DNA from: Schizochytrium sp. TIO01
Taxonomy: Eukaryota; Sar; Bigyra; Thraustochytrida; Thraustochytriidae
Reading direction: 5' to 3'
Assembly (NCBI GenBank): GCA_004764695.1
Contig: SMSO01000032.1
Span: forward strand, 2,382,501 to 2,446,500
Length of the DNA: 64,000 bases
Of this stretch, positions 56,884-64,000 are shown piece by piece. The notes under the pieces were generated by a model. It was not told where the DNA came from. It did no database searches and was given only the letters and a program-made list of their open reading frames with translations. Made by a program: the position numbers and the translations under genes. Within the stretch, counting starts at the first letter, position 1; the number at the start of each line of letters is the position of its first letter.

Positions 56884-58176
56884 ATGGGTGTTGACAACAA
56901 CGAGCCGCAATGCATTCTCGAGGCCGACTCTCAGCCTAAGGTGCCTCACCTTGCCATCATTGGAGCTGGTTTTGGTGGCATCACCGTATGCCAGAACCTC
57001 CTTGATGAGATTGAAAACAACCGCGTCAAGATCACCATCATCGACCACCGCACCACCTTCATGATCAAGGCATGCCTTCAGTTTGTCCTCAACAACCGCA
57101 AGACCCTCGAGGACATCACGCAAGACCTCAATGATGCCATCATCAGCCCCAAGATCCGCCGCTGCTACGGCTACTGGGTCACCAAGATCGATGTCGAGAA
57201 CAAGTCCCTCCGCATGGTCATGGACGACCAGGAGGAGACCCTCAATTTCGATTACCTCGTCATTGCCACTGGTGTGGTCAGCGATCCCACTAGCATTCCG
57301 GGTCTCAAGGAGTCCATGCTCGACTTCTGCAACCCCGAGAACACCCACGCCATCCGTGACGCCATCGAGGGTCTCCCCGAGAACGGTACCGTTTGCATCT
57401 GCACTACCTCCGTGCCTTACAAGTGCCCCCCTGCACCCTTTGAGTACGCATTCCTTATCGACGACATGCTCCGCAAGCGTGGTATTCGCGATACCTGCAA
57501 GATCATCATGACCACCCCGAAGGGACCATTCCCCTTTGGCGGCCCAGACGCCAAGAAGGTGTTCCTCGCGGCAGTTGAGTCCAAGGGCATCGAGTTCCGC
57601 GCTGGCATCAAGCCTAACAAGATCTGTCCTAAGGACAAGAAGGTCTTCTTTGAGACCACTGACACTGAAGAGCCTGAGAACTCTGAGCTCGAGTACGATG
57701 TTCTCGTTGGAACCTACCCTCAGCGTGCCCCGGATGTCGTTCTCGACACTGGAATGTGTAATGCCAAGGGCTTTGTACCCGTCGATCTTATCACAATGGA
57801 GACTAAGAAGGAGTGCGTCTTCTGCATCGGAGACTCCAACTGGATGATGCTTCCGGGTAACAAGCCTCACCCCAAGTCTGGTGCCTTCGCCATGGTTGCT
57901 GGCGAGAACGCTGCTGCCATGCTCAAGGGCCTCCTGGCCGGCGAGGACGAGGAAACTGCTCGTAGCAATGTCAGCAAGCGTCGCGTCGCTCGCTGCTACG
58001 CTGAGACTAGCGATGACCAGGCCATCATGTTTGAGCCCAAGCTCTTCGATGATGAGGATGGTCCCAGTGGCTTCCTTGCTCACGGACCGCTCCCTGAGCA
58101 CAGTATGTCCAAGGTTGACTGGATTGGTGGCATCCAGAGGCAATTCTTTGGTGAGACCAACTTTGTTTGTCCTTAA
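56884..58176 (+). CDS. sulfide:quinone oxidoreductase-like FAD flavoprotein, copy 1
   Basis: 430 residues from the ATG at 56884. Two-dinucleotide-fold flavoprotein: the FAD motif GxGxxG is G27-A-G29-F-G-G32, the second FAD motif is YLVIATG at 124-130, and the C-terminal FAD-closing segment is CVFCIGDSNWMM at 311-322. The segment VPYKCPPAPFEYAFL at 177-191 is the signature I associate with SQR and flavocytochrome c sulfide dehydrogenase relatives, with a Cys (C181) where these enzymes have a redox-active cysteine. Another Cys (C314) precedes IGDS. SQR enzymes oxidise sulfide and reduce ubiquinone. Whether this protein uses sulfide, NAD(P)H or another donor is not shown by the sequence. No obvious presequence. 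Coding GC is high with strong codon bias, suggesting good expression; this also creates a 439-codon antisense shadow frame. Confidence 0.93.
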   Translation: MGVDNNEPQCILEADSQPKVPHLAIIGAGFGGITVCQNLLDEIENNRVKITIIDHRTTFMIKACLQFVLNNRKTLEDITQDLNDAIISPKIRRCYGYWVTKIDVENKSLRMVMDDQEETLNFDYLVIATGVVSDPTSIPGLKESMLDFCNPENTHAIRDAIEGLPENGTVCICTTSVPYKCPPAPFEYAFLIDDMLRKRGIRDTCKIIMTTPKGPFPFGGPDAKKVFLAAVESKGIEFRAGIKPNKICPKDKKVFFETTDTEEPENSELEYDVLVGTYPQRAPDVVLDTGMCNAKGFVPVDLITMETKKECVFCIGDSNWMMLPGNKPHPKSGAFAMVAGENAAAMLKGLLAGEDEETARSNVSKRRVARCYAETSDDQAIMFEPKLFDDEDGPSGFLAHGPLPEHSMSKVDWIGGIQRQFFGETNFVCP

Positions 58177-61100
58177 ATCTTCGTTTTGTTTCCGAGATGA
58201 ACTCTCAATTCACGCTTAGCTGACATTCGATTAGCGCGTGAAGCTGCTTTAGCGTATTCTCAGGAAAGGTTGGATGATCGTATTTCCTTTTATGATCGGC
58301 CTTTGCAGACCGACCTGTAGGTTCGCAGTCCCACGCAAGCACTGTCACAAGAATCACACTTTCATGTCCATACACCGTACTAGCAGCTATATTAGTACTC
58401 CTTCAAGTTCTTTATCAACATCATTTCCATAATGATGTGCTCCTAAATCTCTCTGGGGCTTTCGGGTTTTCACAATTTCTCTCTATAAATCCCAAAAATC
58501 AAATTTATCATTTTTCACACACCAACTTCAATGAGCACTTTAAATAATTTGCAGTTCCTGAATGGATTTTTTAAGTATAACCAATCATCTATGCCACAGT
58601 AAAGCTAGCTGGCTCAAACTTAACCATTTTTTTTCTTCTTCTATAGCACATACAATTTCGCTTTTCTTGACTACTGTGTTATGTGTGTTTTTGTAATCCC
58701 ACACGAAAGAAAAAGAACCGTTGAAAGCAAAGTATGATTTTTAAAAGAATTATGGTGAAGAGTAAATCAAGGCAACTTGAAGGTTGAAATTTGAAATCTA
58801 AGATACATGATTCCTTCTCCTATTGATTTCTGCGCATATTGTTCTTTGCTCTTGAGAAGTTCGAGTGAGTTCCATATAATTAATCAGTGACTGGATACGA
58901 GCGATATAGACTTTGAAATTTTTGCGGACCGAGGCAAATGTTCTTGAAAAAAGAATTTCCGGTCTAGCTCTGTTCTAGCATTTCCGCGTCATCCTCTATC
59001 TATACTAAAAAAAGAAGAAGAGGAAAATATTGATCATTTCTCGAGGTTCCGCTGAGGTCCCTGCACCGTTGAACATGCTGGGTAGGTGAGGGAGAGTGGT
59101 ATTATAGATAATTTCCATGTAGTTGTGCGTAAACATGGTGAATGCCAATCCATGATTTGTTTTCAATATAGCTGGAATCGGTCGGTCCTTAGATTTACCC
59201 TCAAATTGTCCCACCCCCCGTCTAATATTAAACACTCCAAATCGCGCGGCCTTGAAACAAAACCAAAAGTGCTCCACAAAGCAATGGATATACGTTTGAG
59301 TATCAGATGTTTAGCGCAGGCAAATTCAACAGGCTTATATCTTAGGTAGCTCTTAGAGCGCATCACATCGTCCACAGAGTCGTCCGAGCCCCACTCGTCT
59401 TTCGTTCACCGACCTGCTTGTCAATTTGAACGCCTGCCAAAGGTATAATTGAGCGGCCTCGCAGCCATTCGTGAGTCGTTCTGTTCGACCGCTTTGGCGG
59501 CCAGTCGGCACTCGGCAACGACCAAAGGGTCAGGAGAGATGTTACCCAACCAGCTCAAAGGGATCAAAGATTGTCTGTCCAAGGTCGTTATCCTTCCCCA
59601 ATCTTCAGTTACGTTGGAGCGGAAAGGAAACGAAGAAGGAAAAAAGAATATAGGATTAGAGAAAGAAAGAAGGAGAGAGAGAGAGAGAGAGGAAAAAAGA
59701 AAAAAGGAAGAAAAGAAAAGGAAAGAGAACTTGTGTGCTGTCTCCTTGCCACAGATTAGGAGTCATGCGCCGCCATCTTGTTTCTTTTTCTTGAGGCGAA
59801 CTCCTGTAGAAGCTAGCTGATATTGGCGCTGACGAATCGCATTGCGTGGATGCGCTTTGTCGTGCGTGTATGGTGAACCAACCCGTGGTCGGCCGCAATC
59901 CAATCCAATAATTAACTGCTGAAGTGCTGGTCAGGTCTGATACGCTCTCTTCTCTCTAAGCCCTTTGTATTTTTAATTTTTATAGGTCTATTTATTTATA
60001 GAAAGAGAAAAAGACAATCATCATCGATGAAATCAACCAAAAAACGCAGTGAAGGATTTGCTTCTAAGGCGTCATATGATAGGTCGATTGGCTCTTGAAT
60101 TGCCCACCAACATGCTGCATTTAAGGGGTTTGCCAGCTTTTGCTGCTTTCGTCGAAAGATCTCATGGTGGAGACGAAGATTCAATGGAGGAGCAGCATTG
60201 TCCAGCAAAGACTTTTAGCCAAGGTGAACAGAATATTGAAAAGCGACTTGGTTTAGAGCAACGGCCGGACGAGACCATGACGAGTAAGTCATCGGCGATC
60301 GTAGCTCTCGACAACCAAACATACACATAAATCAAATGCAGAATACACTCGATACGCTTCACAGACTGTTGTCAACTACCAGCGGGGTGGCACGCTTACA
60401 CACATACACTCATCTATTTTCACGGAATGAACTTAGTTGAAGTGAAATGAAATGAATCGAAGGGAGATGAAACCTCTGATGTGTACTATAGTAAACAAAC
60501 CGAGGACGGGTGCTTGCTCACAGCTGTAGGTAACGTATGATTTTCGCCAGAAGGTAAAAACTAACAGTCCATGATATGGAAACAGTCTTGCGAGGAGCTT
60601 TGGACCATTGAAGGATATCAGAATCTGCAACAACGACCCTGCTTCAGATGGAAGTTGTAGTTGTTCATACAAAGTCCAAAGAACCGTAAGGTTTTGGCTC
60701 TTTATTTTAAAAAAATAAAAAATAAAAATAGAATAAATCCATACTAAGTTGAGATTTTGCTTTTTACTTAGAAATTAGATCTACATATGAAAAAGGCATA
60801 ATCATTTGGCCTTCCTTCCAAGGCGTCACCTGAACTTTCGTTTAAAATAAATACGTCCCTTACTCTAGCAAAAGGTTCTGCAAGTTTCTGATCTCGAGCA
60901 GATCAAGATCAAGGCGGTGCGCGGTAGTATCATCGAAAGCAGAATCTACAGACACTCAAGCATCTAGCGCATGTCTCTGGCGTTAGAGGCTCCAGAAACT
61001 GTTTCATACGGTCTTTTTCTACTTAAAAAATCGTTATATTAAAATAAAATAAAATATATATGTATATATATATAATGGGTACGTGGGTAGGTACCGAGTA

Positions 61101-61387
61101 CCCGGCCAAGCGAGTAAAAAATATGGAAAGTAAGTAAGTAAGTAGGTACCCACTTACTTTGGATCGCGTTGTGAACCAGGTCATTTGCTCTCCAGCAAAA
61201 CCAGAACTTACGCTCATTCTCACTGCCCCGTGTACAAGTTGAGTTCGTTGTGGCCAAGGACGCGCGAAAACCGCAGTGGTACAGTAGATCCATAAAGAAA
61301 AGATCGGGTACTGGTATTTATACCGGTTTGTTTGGGCAGAACTGACTTGCGAGGTTCTTGGAGAAGACAGCGAGAGCACCAAATAAG
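58177..61387. other. 3.2-kb spacer between paralogous flavoprotein genes
   Basis: No gene recognised. Holds a purine-rich GAGAGA/GAAAG stretch (59654-59725) and an AT-rich (TA)n patch near 61053-61072. A GTAAGTAAGTAAGTAGGTACC run at ~61128-61148 is a short tetranucleotide repeat. Confidence 0.55.
59654..59725 (+). repeat. purine-only simple sequence with (GA)n core
   Basis: About 70 bases with almost no pyrimidines, including a GAGAGAGAGAGAGAG core. It would encode Lys/Arg/Glu-rich peptides in any frame, which explains the low-complexity frames seen here. Confidence 0.8.
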
Positions 61388-62782
61388 ATGGGTTGTGCGC
61401 AAAGCGTAAAGAAGTCCTCGGAGCCAGCTGCGGCTCCTGCAGCTCCTGCAGCCGCACCTGCGGCTGCTGCCACTGATGCTGCCGCTCCAGCTGCGTCAGC
61501 TCCTACTGCAGAAAGTACTTCGACAAGCAAGCCTGAAACCCAAGGCGTACCTCATGTTGTAATTCTTGGAGCAGGGTTTGGTGGCCTTTACGCAGCGCAA
61601 GCTTTGGGCGAGGATGTTGAAAACGGTCGTGTTAAGATTACCCTGATTGACAGCCACTCTAACTTCATGATCAAGGCTTGTTTGCAGTTTATTCTCGACC
61701 ACCGCAAGACCGCAGAACAATGCACGCACGAGCTCAAGGATGCCAAAATCAGCAGCAAGATCCGCCAGTGCTTTGGCTATACTGCTACCAAGATCGACAC
61801 TAATGGAAAGACTGTGGACATCGCCAAAGGCGACGAGAAGGAAACCGTATCATTTGACTACCTCATTGTTGGAACGGGTGTAGTCAGTGATCCGTCGAGC
61901 GTCCCTGGACTGGCCGATACTATGTTGGACATTTGTAATCCGGAGAGCCCTGCTAAGATTCGTGACGCCATTCAAGCTGTGCCTGATGGCGGTACTGTCC
62001 TGGTTACCACTGCAGCAATGCCTTACAAGTGCCCTCCTGTGCCCTTTGAGTACGCTTTTCTGGTTGATGAAATGCTCCGCAAACGCGGTGTTCGAGACAG
62101 TGTTTCGATCATTATCACATCTCCAATGGCACCCTTCCCTTTTGGGGGCCCGGTCCCCAAGAAGGTGTTTTTGGCTGCCTGCGAGGAGAAGAAGATCGAG
62201 TTCCGTGCAGGAATCAGGCCCACCAAGATTCGCTCGGATGATCACGTAGTTGTTTTCGAGCCCACTGAAGGTGGCGAAGCTACCGAAGTCCAGTTTGATG
62301 CCCTCATTGGAACCTACCCGCAACGCGCCCCGGACGTAGTAATTGATTCTGGTATGTGTAACCCGAAGGGGTTTGTTCCCGTTGATCTTATTACAATGGA
62401 ATCAAAGATCCCTGGTGTGTTTTGCGTTGGAGATTCAAGCCACATGATGCTTCCTACTGAACCGCCCAAGCCGCACCCTAAGTCAGGCATCTTTGCTGCT
62501 ATTGCTGGCACAAATGCTGGCACAATGATCAGTGCACTTGTTGCTGGGGACTCCGCCGATGTGGCTCGTGAGAAGGTGAGCAAGACACGTCAGGCACGCT
62601 GCTTTGCGGAGACAGGTGACGGTTTAGGAATTATGATTGAGCCGAAGCTTCTTGCGGATGATGATGGCCCAGCTGGATTTGGCTGCGAGGGCCCTACCGA
62701 GGAATGGGGTGCCGCGAAGATGACATGGCTTGCCGAGGTTGAGACAGAGCTCTTTGGTTCCTCAACTTTTGGCAAGGCTTAA
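61388..62782 (+). CDS. sulfide:quinone oxidoreductase-like FAD flavoprotein, copy 2, predicted lipid-anchored
   Basis: 464 residues from the ATG at 61388. Closely related to the copy at 56.9 kb over the whole catalytic part: GxGxxG at G61-A-G63-F-G-G66, CPPVPFEYAFLVDEML from C215, YPQRAPDVV, and VFCVGDSSHMM. Unlike copy 1 it carries a ~53-residue leader, MGCAQSVKKSSEP then an Ala/Pro-rich stretch encoded by CTGCAG-type repeats. Gly2, Cys3, Ser6 and the following lysines match the consensus for N-myristoylation with adjacent palmitoylation. This predicts anchoring on a membrane face, with the Ala/Pro stretch as a flexible spacer. FSP1/AIFM2, a myristoylated CoQ reductase of animals, is a functional parallel, but the catalytic domain here is SQR-like rather than FSP1-like. 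Substrate unknown. Confidence 0.93.
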   Translation: MGCAQSVKKSSEPAAAPAAPAAAPAAAATDAAAPAASAPTAESTSTSKPETQGVPHVVILGAGFGGLYAAQALGEDVENGRVKITLIDSHSNFMIKACLQFILDHRKTAEQCTHELKDAKISSKIRQCFGYTATKIDTNGKTVDIAKGDEKETVSFDYLIVGTGVVSDPSSVPGLADTMLDICNPESPAKIRDAIQAVPDGGTVLVTTAAMPYKCPPVPFEYAFLVDEMLRKRGVRDSVSIIITSPMAPFPFGGPVPKKVFLAACEEKKIEFRAGIRPTKIRSDDHVVVFEPTEGGEATEVQFDALIGTYPQRAPDVVIDSGMCNPKGFVPVDLITMESKIPGVFCVGDSSHMMLPTEPPKPHPKSGIFAAIAGTNAGTMISALVAGDSADVAREKVSKTRQARCFAETGDGLGIMIEPKLLADDDGPAGFGCEGPTEEWGAAKMTWLAEVETELFGSSTFGKA

Positions 62783-64000
62783 ATATTCATCTTTCCAGAT
62801 TTGCCACCTTCGTTCTTGTAGTAGGCTTTTGTGTGAAGGAAAACAAAACAAAACATTAGTAGCTCTATTCCTTCGCGTATCCTTTTTGATTAAATGCTTC
62901 TTCTCTATATAATCATGATATATTGTGTCAATCTACCAGGTCTCCATAATTTTTACAAATTCTCTTTAAGATACGTTGAATTTGTGTGTAGGTCTATAGA
63001 ACTAGTTTTCTACGCCACTGCAATTAGCGTATCAATTCACCATGTATCATTCGATTACAACAATCTTGCTTGTATATATTAGAAAAAAAAAGGGGGGGGA
63101 AAGACCATTACAAAGCCTTTTCGCAATGCTGAAACATGAGCAGTACCGTAAGCAGCACTTTTCATAGGCATGAGCAACCATCGTAAGGAGCAATGTTTTT
63201 ACTATATTGTGCATTCCAAAGTAAGCTTTTCAAGTCTGTTCTGAAGGATAGAAATACTCATCAACCTTGTATATTCTGTTTGCTAAATTTAGGGCGCGAG
63301 AAACATGATCATGAGCATAACCTGTAATGTATCACACTTACAGGTTACCACAAAAGGGCATGACGAAAACTTTAAGGTTTTTTAACAATTGGATCTTACA
63401 TGAAATATATAACTTTTTACATTTGGACTATCCCATGCAAACTAATACTCGTTCTAAGGAAATATCTGAAAGAAATGATATTAAAGATGATGGCTGTCTT
63501 CGTTGGCGGGGTTCTTCGTTAATTTACTTTGCAGAACAATACAAATAAGAGCCTTTCTCAACACAGGTTGACTAGAAAGTGCACTCATAAATTCAAGGTA
63601 GAACGGTATGATGTTTGCAAGGCTTGCGAGGTGCAAAGACTAAGGGGGGGGTTGTTATTAAAACTAAACCAAGAAGTACTCCACATCAATACATGCACGG
63701 CATCATTTGTACAGCGTATGGCTATTTGAGACAAATTTTGCTTTCCATTCCTTCCATCATTTTATTTTCTGGACTTGTGAGTTAGATGCAGAGCAATATG
63801 CTTTTAGTATCAGAACAGGATGCCGATCGATTTGAGCATGGAATGAAGGTTATGCCTATACTTGAGTTCTCAACTAAGTTAAATGCACATATTTTGATTG
63901 AGAATGCATAGATGCGAGCTGATGAACTGCACAAAAATTATACGATTTCCTTTTCTCAAAAATCACAATGATAACGTGACGCTAAAATATTAACAGCATG
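62783..64000. other. 3' flank, nothing recognised
   Basis: AT-rich, with an A9G8 run near 63083-63100. A 73-codon frame at 63327-63548 is unsupported. No RNA gene recognised. Confidence 0.5.

Noticed and set aside
56824-58143. 439-codon open frame on the minus strand opposite the first flavoprotein gene
   Set aside because: The plus strand encodes a clear flavoprotein with intact motifs. The antisense frame is a by-product of its G/C-ending codon bias and has no recognisable domain.
58310-58345. GGTTCGCAGTCC resembling a tRNA B box
   Set aside because: Does not fit the B-box consensus (GGTTCRANNCC), and no A box or acceptor stem can be drawn.
59449-59820. 123-codon frame rich in Lys/Arg/Glu
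   Set aside because: Starts at TTG and is driven by a purine-only simple-sequence tract; no domain.
1-64000. CRISPR arrays, operons, riboswitches and ribosome binding sites
   Set aside because: The window is eukaryotic by introns, gene families and presequences; none of these prokaryotic features was seen.

Overview
This is a nuclear-type eukaryotic window. Genes lie on both strands with long spacers. Three genes have short spliceosomal introns with GTAAGT donors, several products carry Arg-rich mitochondrial presequences, and the families found (CoQ assembly, adrenodoxin-type ferredoxin, class I and IQ/coiled-coil myosins, a CEP104-like ciliary-tip protein, NAC-beta) exclude prokaryotes. 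Two myosins with unusual tails, a probable cilium gene, mitochondrial MYB-regulated housekeeping functions and a Crinkler/RHS-like NTPase beside a decayed Ulp1-bearing transposon best suit a flagellate-forming protist. A stramenopile such as a thraustochytrid is my best guess, but the sequence alone does not settle the taxon.

Layout: COQ4 (1.2-2.1 kb, +) and an R2R3 MYB factor (2.6-4.1 kb, -) are followed by almost 10 kb without a convincing gene but rich in microsatellites, a 28-bp perfect palindrome and an AT-rich fold-back segment. Next come an MFS transporter (14.0-15.4, +), a CEP104-like protein (16.5-20.0, +), cytosolic tryptophanyl-tRNA synthetase (22.3-20.6, -, one intron) and mitochondrial [2Fe-2S] ferredoxin (25.0-23.8, -, two introns). 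Two convergent myosin genes fill 27.6-36.0 kb. Each is broken by one extra base in a homopolymer, and removing that base restores one long reading frame. NAC-beta (38.8-38.2, -, one intron) follows.

From 41 to 52 kb is the most dynamic part: two paralogous ADP-ribosylglycohydrolase-fold genes in tandem, then a decayed transposon-like region with a C48 (Ulp1) protease, a large P-loop NTPase, and a third ADP-ribosylglycohydrolase copy. That third copy is a near-identical 1.7-kb duplicate of the second, with a frameshift and no start codon. The right end (56.9-62.8 kb) has two paralogous sulfide:quinone-oxidoreductase-like flavoproteins; the second begins with a strong N-myristoylation/palmitoylation signal.

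The genes do not form an operon. A loose ubiquinone theme (COQ4, mitochondrial ferredoxin, two quinone-reductase-like flavoproteins) is noted as inference only. The best candidates for something undescribed are the ADP-ribosylglycohydrolase-fold family with substituted metal ligands together with its recent duplication around a mobile-element island, the tail architecture of the class I myosin, the CEP104-like protein with a private repeat, and the lipid-anchored quinone-reductase-like enzyme.
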